Shown here in pieces: positions 15,999-24,961 of a stretch of DNA of 44,592 bases. Source of the stretch: an uncultured Eubacteriales bacterium (GTDB taxonomy: Bacteria > Bacillota > Clostridia > Oscillospirales > Acutalibacteraceae); the NCBI GenBank assembly GCA_934444365.1, contig CAKSCM010000015.1, forward strand, positions 1 through 44,592, given 5' to 3'. The position numbers and the translations under genes were made by a program. Position 1 is the first letter of the stretch. Each line of letters starts with the position of its first letter. Below the pieces are notes generated by a model. That model was given only the letters and a program-made list of their open reading frames with translations. It was not told where the DNA came from and ran no database searches.

Positions 15999-17189
15999 AT
16001 GGAAAGATACATTTACGCTGATAACGCCGCAACAACGGCGGTAACCAAACCGGTGCTTGAAGCTATGGAACCGTATTTCTGCGAGCAGTACGGCAACCCG
16101 TCAAGTCTTTATTCACTCGGCTCGCAGGCGAAAGCCGCGCTTGAAAAGGCCCGTGCCGACATTGCCGGCGTGCTCGGCGCCGATGCAAAGGAGATATTTT
16201 TCACCTCATGCGGAAGCGAAAGCGACAACTGGGCGATAAAGGGCGCCGCCGCACAGATGGCCAAAAAGGGCAAAAAGCATATAGTTTCAACCGCCTTCGA
16301 GCATCACGCCGTACTCCATTCGCTTGATGCACTGAAAAAACAGGGCTTTGAAGTAACCCTTTTGCCGGTTCACGAAAACGGCGTTGTCCGCCCCGAGGAG
16401 CTCGAAGAGGCTATTCGCGACGATACGGCGCTTGTAACCGTCATGTTCGCGAACAATGAGATAGGAACGGTGCAGCCCATTGCCGAGATCGCCGAAATAT
16501 GCAAGAAAAAGGGCGTCCTTTTCCACACCGACGCGGTTCAGGCCGTCGGAAACGTCCATATAAACGTAAAAGAGCTCGGCATTGATATGCTTTCGCTCTC
16601 GGCTCATAAATTCCACGGTCCCAAGGGCATAGGCGTGCTTTACATTCGCCGCGGAATCGTACTTCCGAATCTTATTGACGGCGGCGCACAGGAGCGCGGA
16701 CGCCGCGCCGGAACCGAAAACCTGCCCGAGATAGTCGGTATGGCAAAGGCTCTCGTAACACAAAATGCAATAATCGACGAGCGCGCAAAAAAACTTAAGG
16801 AAATAAGCGATTACGTTATTGAGCATGCGCTTAAAATCGAAAAGAGCCGCCTCAACGGCGACCGCGAAAAACGCCTGCCCGGCACGGTGAACATGTGCTT
16901 TGAGGGTATAGAGGGCGAATCGCTGCTTTTGATGCTCGATCTTAAGGGCGTCGCCGCGTCGTCGGGCTCTGCCTGCACCTCCGGCTCGCTTGATCCGAGC
17001 CACGTTCTGCTTGCAATAGGCCTGCCACACGAGATAGCTCACGGCTCATTAAGGCTCAGCTTTTCGGACAACAACACCCTTGATGACGCCAAGTATATAT
17101 GCGAGGTTCTCCCCCCGATAATCGAAAGACTCCGTTCGATGTCGCCGCTGTGGGATGAAATAAAAGAAAGAGAAAAGAAAAACGCCTGA
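15999..17189 (+). CDS. nifS: Cysteine desulfurase NifS
   Basis: This 396-residue PLP enzyme takes sulfur from cysteine for iron-sulfur cluster assembly on the NifU scaffold encoded just downstream. It begins YADNAATTAVT. The PLP lysine is in SAHKFHGPKG (about K204), and the mobile-loop catalytic cysteine is in SSGSACTSGS (about C326), placing it in the NifS/IscS group I. The ribosome site AGGAGAAA precedes the ATG at 15999. It has its own promoter and leader and is separated from nifU by 22 bp. It serves general Fe-S supply in anaerobes of this type; nothing here suggests nitrogen fixation. Confidence 0.96.
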   Translation: MERYIYADNAATTAVTKPVLEAMEPYFCEQYGNPSSLYSLGSQAKAALEKARADIAGVLGADAKEIFFTSCGSESDNWAIKGAAAQMAKKGKKHIVSTAFEHHAVLHSLDALKKQGFEVTLLPVHENGVVRPEELEEAIRDDTALVTVMFANNEIGTVQPIAEIAEICKKKGVLFHTDAVQAVGNVHINVKELGIDMLSLSAHKFHGPKGIGVLYIRRGIVLPNLIDGGAQERGRRAGTENLPEIVGMAKALVTQNAIIDERAKKLKEISDYVIEHALKIEKSRLNGDREKRLPGTVNMCFEGIEGESLLLMLDLKGVAASSGSACTSGSLDPSHVLLAIGLPHEIAHGSLRLSFSDNNTLDDAKYICEVLPPIIERLRSMSPLWDEIKEREKKNA

Positions 17190-17211
17190 TAAAAAGGAAA
17201 GGAAGATAAAT

Positions 17212-17658
17212 ATGTACACACAAACTGTAATGGATCACTTCACCAATCCCAGAAACGTCGGTGAGATCGAGGACGCCAACGGTGTAGGCGAGGTAGGAAA
17301 CTCCCGTTGCGGAGACATCATGAAGATGTATTTAAAAATAGAAGACGGCCGTATAGCCGACGTAAAATTCAAGACCTACGGCTGCGGCTCGGCCATTGCC
17401 TCGAGCTCGGTCGCTACCGAAATGATAAAGGGCAAGACCATTGAGGAGGCCCTTAAGGTTACCAACAAGCAGGTTGTTGACGCCCTCGGCGGACTTCCCG
17501 CTCACAAACTGCACTGCTCGGTTCTTGCCGAACAGTCAATAAGGGCCGCCGTAGCCGATTATTATAAACGCCAGGGCATCGATCCGACCCCCATTGTCGG
17601 CGACATCGGCGAGTGCGAGTCATGCTGCTCGGACGGCTCGTGCAGCAGCAAAAACTAA
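17212..17658 (+). CDS. nifU: Iron-sulfur cluster scaffold protein NifU (IscU-type)
   Basis: This 148-residue scaffold of the IscU/NifU N-terminal type assembles clusters with sulfur from NifS. The three cluster cysteines are in SRCGD (C33), YGCGSAIASS (C58) and HKLHCSVLAE (C102), with the stabilising Asp35. There is an unusual C-terminal extension, GECESCCSDGSCSS, with four extra cysteines, seen in some clostridial homologues and possibly metal-binding. The strong GGAAAGGAAG ribosome site and the 22-bp spacing show an operon with nifS. A terminator follows about 100 bp downstream. The mnmA gene that often follows this pair is absent. Confidence 0.95.
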   Translation: MYTQTVMDHFTNPRNVGEIEDANGVGEVGNSRCGDIMKMYLKIEDGRIADVKFKTYGCGSAIASSSVATEMIKGKTIEEALKVTNKQVVDALGGLPAHKLHCSVLAEQSIRAAVADYYKRQGIDPTPIVGDIGECESCCSDGSCSSKN

Positions 17659-17764
17659 GGTATAAGTAAGTCCCTTAAGCGCTGTCTCCCGCAAGGAAAA
17701 TCCGATTCGGTCTTATCCGGCTGGTTTACAGCCTTTCCGGTACGGTATTATACAAAAAAACAGT

Positions 17765-17801
17765 AAAATGCACGGTATGCACTTTGCACCGTGCATTTTT
17801 T
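17765..17801 (+). terminator. Terminator of nifS-nifU
   Basis: AAAATGCACGGT (17765-17776) pairs perfectly with ACCGTGCATTTT (17788-17799), followed by T residues. Confidence 0.9.
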
Positions 17802-17999
17802 ATTATGAATCGCTCCATACCCGGCACAATACAATGCCCGTACGATAAATCCGAAAATCAAAGACTTATTTTTTCCCTTCTCCCCTTTCATTCGCAACAC
17901 GTCCTTCACATTCAAGCCGTAACCATTGCGATTATCGGACGATATATAAAGCCTTTGGTGCAGTTTTAAATATTTATCTGATTTTTTTGTTTTTTGATA

Positions 18000-18028
18000 T
18001 TGACAAATCGTCCGTATTCGTATATAAT
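18000..18028 (+). promoter_or_regulatory. tRNA operon promoter
   Basis: TTGACA (18000-18005), 17 bp, then TATAAT (18023-18028): a perfect consensus promoter about 28 bp upstream of the tRNA-Asp start. Confidence 0.9.
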
Positions 18029-18062
18029 CACAATTACCGCGGTAAATAATTGCCGGATAAAC

Positions 18063-18139
18063 GGCTCGGTAGTTCAGTTGGTTAGAACGCTAGCCTGTCA
18101 CGCTAGAGGTCGTGGGTTCGACTCCCATCCGAGTCGCCA
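18063..18139 (+). tRNA. tRNA-Asp (GTC)
   Basis: A full cloverleaf: acceptor GGCTCGG pairs with CCGAGTC, D arm AGTTC...GAAC, anticodon stem CTAGC/GCTAG with loop CTGTCAC giving anticodon GTC, T arm GTGGGTTCGACTCCCAT, discriminator G and encoded CCA. Confidence 0.98.
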
Positions 18140-18142
18140 TAC

Positions 18143-18218
18143 GCTGCTATGGCTCAGGTGGTAGAGCACATCCTTGGTAAGGATGAGGTCCCCAGTTCGA
18201 GTCTGGGTAGCAGCTCCA
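18143..18218 (+). tRNA. tRNA-Thr (GGT)
   Basis: A full cloverleaf: acceptor GCTGCTA/TAGCAGC, D stem GCTC/GAGC, anticodon stem CATCC/GGATG with loop TTGGTAA giving anticodon GGT, T arm CCCAGTTCGAGTCTGGG, discriminator T and encoded CCA. It follows tRNA-Asp by 3 bp and is cotranscribed. Confidence 0.97.
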
Positions 18219-18223
18219 TGAAG

Positions 18224-18262
18224 AAGCACTTAAGCTTAAAAGCTTGAGTGCTTTCTTTTTTT
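18224..18262 (+). terminator. Terminator of the tRNA operon
   Basis: AAGCACTTAAGCTT (18224-18237) pairs with the AAGCTTGAGTGCTT segment ending near 18253, followed by CTTTTTTTATTTT. Confidence 0.9.
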
Positions 18263-18346
18263 ATTTTAATTAATTATCAAACCCGATAGAAATGATTTTC
18301 CTCATAAAAACCAATTCACCGTTACTTCTTGCAGCAATTGTCTTTT

Positions 18347-18386
18347 AAAAATCCCTCCGACTTTATTTACGGCCGGAGGGATTTTT
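18347..18386. terminator. Bidirectional terminator downstream of the ABC remnant
   Basis: AAAAATCCCTCCG (18347-18359) and CGGAGGGATTTTT (18374-18386) form a 13-bp stem that includes its own A and T tracts. On the minus strand it would terminate the former ABC exporter gene. Confidence 0.85.
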
Positions 18387-18425
18387 CATCTGCTGTTTTA
18401 ACGGAATATACGGGCAGTTTATCCT

Positions 18426-19010
18426 TTACCCGAGTGCCCAGTTCTGACTGCTCGTTTGCAGGTCGACCATATGTCTGTAAATTCCGTTTTTATTGTAAAG
18501 CTCATCGGGCGAGCCCTGTTCGGCCACAACGCCGTCGGACAAAACGACTATTTTATCCGCCCCTGCAACCGTGCGCATACGGTGGGCAATAACCAGCACG
18601 GTCTTATCCTTTATAAGACGGGAAAGTGCGGTCTGGATTAGGGTTTCGTTCTCGACGTCAAGGCTTGCCGTAGCCTCATCAAGGAGAATTATCGGTGCGT
18701 CTTTTAAAAATGCTCTGGCAATGGAAATGCGCTGCCGTTCGCCGCCGGACAATGCACAGCCGTTTTCGCCGATATTCGTGTTTCATTTATCGGGCGGCTT
18801 CAAGAGCATTTAAAGCCTCCTGCCTGTCGGCGTCGGGCGATACATCGAGCGCCTCTTTGATAATTTTCCGGATATACCAAAACGGTATAAGCGCCACAAG
18901 CGCACTTACAGCCGACAGCACAAAGGAAGCATAGGTTTTAAATACTTATGTCCTCCGGCGTAACCCATCAGCGGCGAAAAATTTGATTTTTCCTCAAGGA
19001 AATTTCCCCT
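18426..19010 (-). pseudogene. Remnant of an ABC exporter (fused permease/ATPase), internally deleted
   Basis: Three pieces of one ABC multidrug-type exporter lie in order on the minus strand. The N-terminal piece (19010 to about 18935) ends in GYAGGHKYLK. After a one-base shift near 18934 it continues as YASFVLSAVSALVALIPFWY, the first transmembrane helix, through RKIIKEALDVSPDADRQEAL to a TAA at 18787-18789. Immediately after another stop (18783-18785) the reading frame resumes as NIGENGCALSGGERQR, the ABC signature. It then gives Walker B IILLDEATASLD and the H-loop VIAHRM to the natural C-terminus at 18426. About 450 residues, including most of the membrane domain and Walker A, are missing. 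A free-standing 108-residue ORF inside it is not a functional gene. Confidence 0.88.
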
Positions 19011-19151
19011 TTAATAAAAATCTATGGTATGGGAGGTAAGCCTTGTCCCTCCCTGATATCCAAAACGGTATACTTTATATGCTCCTATATGCTCCCGTCT
19101 ACATTCCCGTCCGTTTTTCCGTTCATTTTTTACCCGCTTTTTCGTCCGCTT

Positions 19152-19177
19152 CTTCGGTTAGCTATTGCTAACCGAAG
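19152..19177. other. Perfect 11-bp hairpin downstream of phoR
   Basis: CTTCGGTTAGC (19152-19162) and GCTAACCGAAG (19167-19177) with a TATT loop lie 37 bp past the phoR stop. No T tract follows on the minus strand, so it may stabilise the mRNA 3' end rather than terminate strongly. Confidence 0.5.
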
Positions 19178-19213
19178 GCGAAAAATCAAAGGGCTTAAAA
19201 CCCCATATTTTTT

Positions 19214-20890
19214 TCAACCGGCCGGCTGTTTTTCCGCTTCTCCCGGAAAAACAATTTTCACCTCGGTTCCGATCCCGGTTTCGCTCTTAAGGCTTACACT
19301 CGCCCCCATGTATTCGGCGGCATGCTTTACTATCGAAAGACCGAGCCCGGTTCCGCCGACGCTCCTCGAACGGCTTTTATCCACACGGTAAAAACGCTCG
19401 AAAACGCGGTTTACATCCTCCTTCGGAATGCCTATTCCGGTGTCGCTGACCGAAAGCACGGCGCCGCCGCCTGGATCCGGCTTCACCGAAACGGTGACGC
19501 TTCCGCCATCCTTGTTGTACTTTACGGCATTGTCGCAAAGGTTATAGATTATCTCATGAACAAGTCGGTAGACGCCGTTCACGGTTACAGGTTCACCCTG
19601 CACCGTAACGGTAACGTTTTTCTTTTTTGCTGCCTGGGCTACGGCCTCGGCCTCAACCTTTGCAGCCTCGAAGAGATCGATTTTTGTGCTCTCAAGAGCT
19701 TCGCCCTCATCAAGCCTGGACAATCGGATTATATCGTCTATAAGACGTACGAGCCGCTCGGACTCCGACCTTATTTTGCCGGCAAAAGCACCTACATCGT
19801 CCGCCTTTACCATTCCGTTTTCAATAAGCTCAGCGCTGCCCATAATGGTCTGCAGCGGACTTTTAAGCTCGTGTGAAACATTGGCGGTAAACTCGCGGCG
19901 GCGGCGCTCGGCAAATACGCTTTCGGTCACGTCAAACATAAGTATTACCAAGCCGAACGAACCGTCTGAGCTTTCGACACGGGTAATATTAAACTGATAT
20001 TCCCTGCCCGATATATCAAGCTGTTTTTTAGCGCTCTTTTCGTTTTTTGCCTTTTCGAGTAAATTGAGAATCCTCAGATCGCGCTCGGCCTCTATAAAGC
20101 TTTTTCCTACGGCATCGCTGCAGCCGAAGATCCTTTCGGCCGCCGGGTTGATGCTCAAAATCGTATCGTCACCGGAAAGAAGCACTAACCCCTCGTTCAT
20201 GTTTTCAATAACGGTATAAAACTCGTTTTTCCGCTTTTTCAGCTCGTCACGCTGGAGGCGGATCTTTTCGTGCTGATGCTCTATATGGGTAAGAAGAGGG
20301 GACAATTCATCATAAGCATTGTTTTCAAGCGGTCTGTCAAGATCAAGATTGCAAAACGGCTCGACTATTTTTTTAGAAAGCCGTTTGGCCAGAACAAGGG
20401 AGATCACAAGTGCAAAAACAAATATGAAAATAAGCGGCTCAAGCCCCTCAAAAATAAGCCTTGTGACCGTTGCGCTGTCGATGGAAATACGCAGAACATC
20501 ACCGGTTTTAAGCAGCTTCGCATAATAAATGGTTTGTTTTGTGAGGGTTGAGGAATAGCGGACCGCTTCGCCGAGCTCACCGGAGAATGCCTCCCTTACC
20601 TCTTCCCTGTCCATATGATTTTCCATGCCGGAGGTATCTCCCTCGGAATCGAAAAGCACCTCGCCGCTGTTCGAAATAAGGGTGAGCCTGCAGCCGACAT
20701 TTCCGAGACTGTTTAAATAATCGACTCCGCCCTGCTCCACTGCCGAAGCGGTAAGCAACAGCTCGGTCTTCATACGGTCGCGCTCATTGCGCGAAAAATA
20801 GCCGTACAGCACGGCCGTCACCGAAACAAATCCGGCAACAAGCACCGCCATGCTGACCGAAAAAATACATCTGAATATCTTTTTTGTCAA
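19214..20890 (-). CDS. phoR: Phosphate-sensing histidine kinase PhoR
   Basis: This 558-residue membrane histidine kinase is the partner of the PhoB-type regulator encoded 5 bp upstream. Transmembrane segments at about 8-30 and 150-168 flank an extracellular sensor domain. A HAMP-like region, a PAS domain (about 225-320), HisKA with phospho-acceptor H340 in FTANVSHELKSPLQ, and HATPase_c motifs (NLCDNAVKYN, SDTGIGIP, GGTGLGLSIVKH) follow. The start is TTG at 20890 with GGAGG 10 nt upstream, overlapping the end of phoB. It is the last gene of the pst-pho operon. It autophosphorylates under phosphate limitation, with PhoU and Pst as the likely upstream signal. Confidence 0.95.
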   Translation of the reverse strand: MTKKIFRCIFSVSMAVLVAGFVSVTAVLYGYFSRNERDRMKTELLLTASAVEQGGVDYLNSLGNVGCRLTLISNSGEVLFDSEGDTSGMENHMDREEVREAFSGELGEAVRYSSTLTKQTIYYAKLLKTGDVLRISIDSATVTRLIFEGLEPLIFIFVFALVISLVLAKRLSKKIVEPFCNLDLDRPLENNAYDELSPLLTHIEHQHEKIRLQRDELKKRKNEFYTVIENMNEGLVLLSGDDTILSINPAAERIFGCSDAVGKSFIEAERDLRILNLLEKAKNEKSAKKQLDISGREYQFNITRVESSDGSFGLVILMFDVTESVFAERRRREFTANVSHELKSPLQTIMGSAELIENGMVKADDVGAFAGKIRSESERLVRLIDDIIRLSRLDEGEALESTKIDLFEAAKVEAEAVAQAAKKKNVTVTVQGEPVTVNGVYRLVHEIIYNLCDNAVKYNKDGGSVTVSVKPDPGGGAVLSVSDTGIGIPKEDVNRVFERFYRVDKSRSRSVGGTGLGLSIVKHAAEYMGASVSLKSETGIGTEVKIVFPGEAEKQPAG

Positions 20891-20895
20891 AACCT

Positions 20896-21576
20896 TTACA
20901 CCTCCAGCTTATAGCCGGCTCCCCTTACGGTTTTTATCGTTTCGCCGCTTTTACCGAGCTTTTGTCTTAAGGAACGTATGTGCATGTCGACCGTCCGCGT
21001 TTCGCCGATGTAATCGGAGCCCCATACCTCCAGAAAAAGCCGGTCACGCGAAAAGACCGTGCCGGGATTGCTTATAAAGCACTTAAGCACCTCAAATTCC
21101 TTGAAGGTAAGCTCAACGGTCCTGCCCCCGGCCTCAACGGTGCGGCTGTCAGTATCAAGGCGTATGTCGCCGACCGTGAAAACGGAGGGCTTTTTGTCAT
21201 CCATACACTTTTTAGTCCGCCTGAGCACCGCCTTTACACGGGAGACCATCTCCATCATACCGAACGGCTTTACGAGATAATCGTCGGCACCGATATCGAG
21301 ATTTTCGATCTTATCATATTCAAGGCTCTTTGCCGAAGCCATTATAACCGGTATATCGGCCGTTTTTTCGTTTTCCTTCAGCCGGCGCAAAACCGTGGTG
21401 CCGTCCTCGCCGGGCAGCATTATGTCAAGTATTACAAGGTCGGGTGTATTGTTTTTCAGCTCTTCGAAAAATGAGGATGCGTCGCAAAAGCCCTCGGCCT
21501 CAAAGCCGACGTTTTTGAGTGTATACACCTCTATCTCTCTTATTCCGGCATCATCCTCAACACACCAGATTCTCAT
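20896..21576 (-). CDS. phoB: Phosphate regulon response regulator (PhoB/PhoP type)
   Basis: This 226-residue OmpR/PhoB-family regulator has a receiver domain with the acidic pair EDD, phospho-acceptor D51 in LVILDIMLPGEDG and the conserved lysine of DDYLVKPFG. A winged-helix DNA-binding domain follows, with LTFKEFEVLKCF and TVDMHIRSLRQKLG. Once phosphorylated by PhoR it should bind the Pho-box-like repeats at 25838-25877 upstream of pstS. Its ATG overlaps the phoU stop as ATGA. It is called phoB from operon context; Gram-positive workers often call it phoP. Confidence 0.95.
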   Translation of the reverse strand: MRIWCVEDDAGIREIEVYTLKNVGFEAEGFCDASSFFEELKNNTPDLVILDIMLPGEDGTTVLRRLKENEKTADIPVIMASAKSLEYDKIENLDIGADDYLVKPFGMMEMVSRVKAVLRRTKKCMDDKKPSVFTVGDIRLDTDSRTVEAGGRTVELTFKEFEVLKCFISNPGTVFSRDRLFLEVWGSDYIGETRTVDMHIRSLRQKLGKSGETIKTVRGAGYKLEV

Positions 21577-22232
21577 AAAACCTCTCCTTTATGCACTCCG
21601 GTAACCGAAAATTCCACCCATTCGGCAATGTTTACCGCGTGGTCGCCTATGCGTTCAAAGTATTTTGCTATCATAATAAGATCTATCGCATATTCACCGT
21701 CGTCCTCGTTAAGGGGATTTTCGGCTATCATCTTAATAAGCGATTTTTTTGTTTTGTCAAAATAGTTGTCGACGATGTCATCGTGCGCTATTGCCTTTTG
21801 AGCAAGCGAAACATCGCGGTTTACAAAGGCGTCGATGCTTTCGGTCATCATATTGACGGCCGCCTCGGCCATAAGCTTTATATATCCGCGCTCCTCGCTT
21901 TGGCGATCGTTTATAAAGCCGGCAATTTCTGAAATATCCGCCGCCTGGTCACCTATTCGCTCCATATCGGTTATCATTTTAAGGGCCGACGACACAAGCC
22001 GCAAATCCCTTGCAACCGGCTGCTGCTGTAAAATAAGCCTCAGGCAAAGCGATTCGATCTCATGCTCCATGTGGTCGATATCCTCCTCAAGGGAGTTGAC
22101 CCTGGAATACACATCCTCGTCGGCTTTGTCAAGACACTTGGCGGCAAGGGCTATTATCTCCTCGCACATAGCCCCCATTTGCGTCAGCTCGCGGTTAAGA
22201 ATTGAAAGTTGTTCGTCAAAACGGCTTCTCAT
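21573..22232 (-). CDS. phoU: Phosphate transport regulator PhoU
   Basis: This 219-residue all-helical protein with two PhoU domains restrains Pst transport and PhoR signalling when phosphate is sufficient. The first repeat contains LEEDIDHMEHEIESLCLRL, and MITDMERIGDQAADISE. The second repeats the metal-binding E/D pattern as MIAKYFERIGDHAVNIAEW. Length and pattern fit the family. It is embedded between pstB (1-bp overlap) and phoB (4-bp overlap), so these genes form one tightly coupled unit. Confidence 0.96.
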   Translation of the reverse strand: MRSRFDEQLSILNRELTQMGAMCEEIIALAAKCLDKADEDVYSRVNSLEEDIDHMEHEIESLCLRLILQQQPVARDLRLVSSALKMITDMERIGDQAADISEIAGFINDRQSEERGYIKLMAEAAVNMMTESIDAFVNRDVSLAQKAIAHDDIVDNYFDKTKKSLIKMIAENPLNEDDGEYAIDLIMIAKYFERIGDHAVNIAEWVEFSVTGVHKGEVL

Positions 22233-22987
22233 TATCCGAACCTCCCCGTTATATAATCCTCAGTGCGTTTGTCACGCGGTTGTTCAAACATTCTTTCGCT
22301 GTCGGAATACTCAATAAGCTCGCCGAGCAGGAAAAACGCCGTGTTGTCCGATATTCGCACAGCTTGCTGCATATTATGGGTAACTATAACAATAGTATAG
22401 CTTTTTTTAAGTTCCAATGCAAGTTCTTCTATTTTTGAGGTTGAAATCGGATCGAGGGCGCTGGTCGGCTCATCCATAAGCAAAACATCCGGCTTAACGG
22501 CAAGTGCCCGCGCGATACAAAGACGCTGCTGCTGACCGCCCGAAAGACCGAGAGCAGATTTTTTGAGTCTGTCCTTTACCTCGTCGAATATTGCGGCTCC
22601 CTTTAGCGACTGCTCGACTATCTCGTCAAGCTGGGCCTTGTTTCTTATTCCGTGGGTCCTCGGTCCGTAGGCGATATTATCGTATATGCTCATAGGAAAC
22701 GGATTCGGCTTTTGAAAGACCATTCCTATATGGCGTCTTAATTCGTTTACGTCGGTATCGGGCGAGAAAATATCCTGATCGCGGTATTTTACCTCGCCGG
22801 TGATTTTAACGTTCGGTATAAGATCGTTCATGCGGTTGAGGGTCTTTAAAAAGGTTGATTTTCCGCATCCTGACGGTCCGATAAGGGCGGTTATGCTGTT
22901 TTGTTCAATATTTATATTAACGTTTTTAAGTGCCTGTGTACTGCCGTACCACAAATCAAGGTCTTTAACCGTTATGATCTCGTTCAT
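22232..22987 (-). CDS. pstB: Phosphate ABC transporter ATP-binding protein
   Basis: This 251-residue ATPase energises the PstSCAB phosphate importer. Walker A is GPSGCGKST (about 37-45), the Q-loop is VFQKPNPFPMSIYDNI, the signature is LSGGQQQRLCIARAL, Walker B is VLLMDEPTSALD and the H-loop VTHNMQQA. The NPFPMSIYDN stretch is typical of PstB specifically. Its start overlaps the end of pstA by 4 bp. Confidence 0.98.
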   Translation of the reverse strand: MNEIITVKDLDLWYGSTQALKNVNINIEQNSITALIGPSGCGKSTFLKTLNRMNDLIPNVKITGEVKYRDQDIFSPDTDVNELRRHIGMVFQKPNPFPMSIYDNIAYGPRTHGIRNKAQLDEIVEQSLKGAAIFDEVKDRLKKSALGLSGGQQQRLCIARALAVKPDVLLMDEPTSALDPISTSKIEELALELKKSYTIVIVTHNMQQAVRISDNTAFFLLGELIEYSDSERMFEQPRDKRTEDYITGRFG

Positions 22988-23859
22988 ACGCTTCTCCTTT
23001 TTTCAAAATATTTTCCGACGAGGCTTGCCGCGGTGTTTATTATAACCGTCAGTATCATAAGTATCGCCGCTATTGCGAAGGCCACCTCGAACTCGCCGTC
23101 CTCCTTGGCGTAAACATAAAGCGCGACGGTAAGGGTCGCTCCGGAATTGGTAAGTCCGTCTATAAATCCGGAAAGCGCATGTGCAAATCCGGCGGTAAAA
23201 AGCAACGCGGCCGACTCGCCCAGTATTCTTCCCATCGACAAAATACACCCGGTAATTATACCGTCCACACATCCGGGCAGGACTACCGTTCTGACGGTGC
23301 GCCATTTTCCGGCTCCCAATCCGAACGCGCCCTCGCGGTAGCTTTGCGGAACCGTTTTAAGGCTTTCCTGAGTGGTTCGCATTACGGTCGGCAGATTCAT
23401 TACAACAAGGGTCATAGCGCCGGCCATAAGGGAGGTCTGCATATTTAAAAACTGGCAGAAAAACAACATTCCGACCAGGCCGTATATTATTGAGGGTATT
23501 CCCGAAAGGGTCTCGGCGGCGTATTCGATTATCGATACAAGACGCTTGTTTTTTGCATACTCGGTAAGATAAACCGCCGCGCCGACTCCAAGCGGCAGCA
23601 CTATCAAAAGGGTGGCTATCAGTATATAAATGGTGTTAAGGATATCCGGCAGAATTCCTATACGCCCGGAAAGATAGCTCGGCTTTGTCGAAAGCAGCTC
23701 CCACGATATATTAGGTATCCCTTTAACCATTACATATATTATTAAAAATACGGCAGTAAAGCAGGTTATACCGACACCTATATACATAAGCAACCTCATT
23801 GCGACCGAATACATGCGGCGTCTTTTTGAAAGTCCGCCTTCAAGGGATCCGTTATCCAT
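22984..23859 (-). CDS. pstA: Phosphate ABC transporter permease PstA
   Basis: This 291-residue inner-membrane permease has about six transmembrane helices. The EAA-like coupling loop is REGAFGLGAGKWRTVRTVVLPG, of which YREGAFGLGAGKW is diagnostic. The periplasmic side shows GGLSGIPSIIYGLVG in the middle. It pairs with PstC to form the phosphate channel. It is separated from pstC by 3 bp and overlaps pstB by 4 bp. Confidence 0.96.
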   Translation of the reverse strand: MDNGSLEGGLSKRRRMYSVAMRLLMYIGVGITCFTAVFLIIYVMVKGIPNISWELLSTKPSYLSGRIGILPDILNTIYILIATLLIVLPLGVGAAVYLTEYAKNKRLVSIIEYAAETLSGIPSIIYGLVGMLFFCQFLNMQTSLMAGAMTLVVMNLPTVMRTTQESLKTVPQSYREGAFGLGAGKWRTVRTVVLPGCVDGIITGCILSMGRILGESAALLFTAGFAHALSGFIDGLTNSGATLTVALYVYAKEDGEFEVAFAIAAILMILTVIINTAASLVGKYFEKRRSV

Positions 23860-23862
23860 ACT

Positions 23863-24771
23863 TTACTCCTTTCCGCCGCGTTTTAAAAAGAAATTCAGCG
23901 CGGCATTTATAAGCATAATGAACAGGAAAAGCACAAGGGCTATTGAAAACAGAGCCTGCCGCTGCAGTCCTGCCGAATAGGACATTTCGCTCGCGACGGC
24001 CGTTGTTAAAAACCGTACGCTTTCAAAGAGGCCGGGCATATTCGGCGCATTGCCCGACACCATCATAACGGCCATTGCTTCGCCTATGGCTCTTCCCACT
24101 CCGAGCACCACGGCGGCCGCAATTCCGCTTTTTGCCGCTGGGACCGACACCCGAAAGTATGTTTCAACGGATGTCGCCCCGAGGGATAATGACGCATCCT
24201 CGTATTCCTTTGGCACAGCCTCAAGCGCGGTAAGCGAAACCTTTATAACCGACGGTAAGATCATAACTGCCAGCACGACAATGGCCGCAAGCAGGCTTGC
24301 TCCGTCGGCCACCCCGAAGATCTTTCTTATTCCCGGGACCAGCACCATCATTCCCACAAGGCCGTACACAACCGACGGAATTCCGGCAAGCAGGCTTATC
24401 ATTGATCCGACAACGCTTTTAACCTTCTTCGGCGCAAGCTTTGCAAGATAGACCGCCGTGAAAAATCCTATCGGAACGCCTATTAAAATAGCGCCGGCCG
24501 TGCCGTAAACACTTGTAAGTATAAAGGGCAGTATACCGAATTTAGGCTCCTTGGCGGTGGAGGCCCATTCTTTTCCGAAAAGGAATTCCTTTAGCCCTAT
24601 CTCCTTTATGGCCGGTATTCCGGATACCACCAGATATACCGTTATAAGCAAAACGCAACCGACCGTTATAAGTCCGAGAACAAGAAAAACTCCGTGTATT
24701 ATATCTTCCGCAAGCTTTCTTTTATTTTTCAATGTATTTTGTGCTGCACCACGATAAAACCGATCTCTCAC
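23863..24771 (-). CDS. pstC: Phosphate ABC transporter permease PstC
   Basis: This 302-residue partner permease has six predicted transmembrane segments and the shared GIPSVVYGLVGM motif. Its coupling helix contains YEDASLSLGATSVETYF. The N-terminal cytoplasmic stretch, RDRFYRGAAQNTLKNKRK, precedes the first helix. It starts 190 bp after the pstS stop, across an intercistronic hairpin. Together with PstA it forms the translocation pathway. Confidence 0.96.
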   Translation of the reverse strand: MRDRFYRGAAQNTLKNKRKLAEDIIHGVFLVLGLITVGCVLLITVYLVVSGIPAIKEIGLKEFLFGKEWASTAKEPKFGILPFILTSVYGTAGAILIGVPIGFFTAVYLAKLAPKKVKSVVGSMISLLAGIPSVVYGLVGMMVLVPGIRKIFGVADGASLLAAIVVLAVMILPSVIKVSLTALEAVPKEYEDASLSLGATSVETYFRVSVPAAKSGIAAAVVLGVGRAIGEAMAVMMVSGNAPNMPGLFESVRFLTTAVASEMSYSAGLQRQALFSIALVLFLFIMLINAALNFFLKRGGKE

Positions 24772-24900
24772 TCTTCGGGCACAACACTCCCTCCCATCAA
24801 ACGAAATGAAAGTGTTCCTTGGTGTGTCTCATACGAGTACTCTTCGGCAAAAGCCGGCGTAAACATGTACTGCCGAAAAATCCGCCATACACCCCGCATC

Positions 24901-24928
24901 GGCGGACGGTAAAAGCCTACCGTCCGCC
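24901..24928. other. Intercistronic hairpin between pstS and pstC
   Basis: GGCGGACGGT (24901-24910) and ACCGTCCGCC (24919-24928) form a perfect 10-bp stem. On the pst-coding (minus) strand no T tract follows; it is preceded by A residues. This fits a 3' stabilising structure that lets pstS mRNA exceed the rest of the operon. On the plus strand it would act as a terminator. Confidence 0.6.
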
Positions 24929-24961
24929 TTTTTTTATATTATAAGAGTTGCAGTTATTGTT

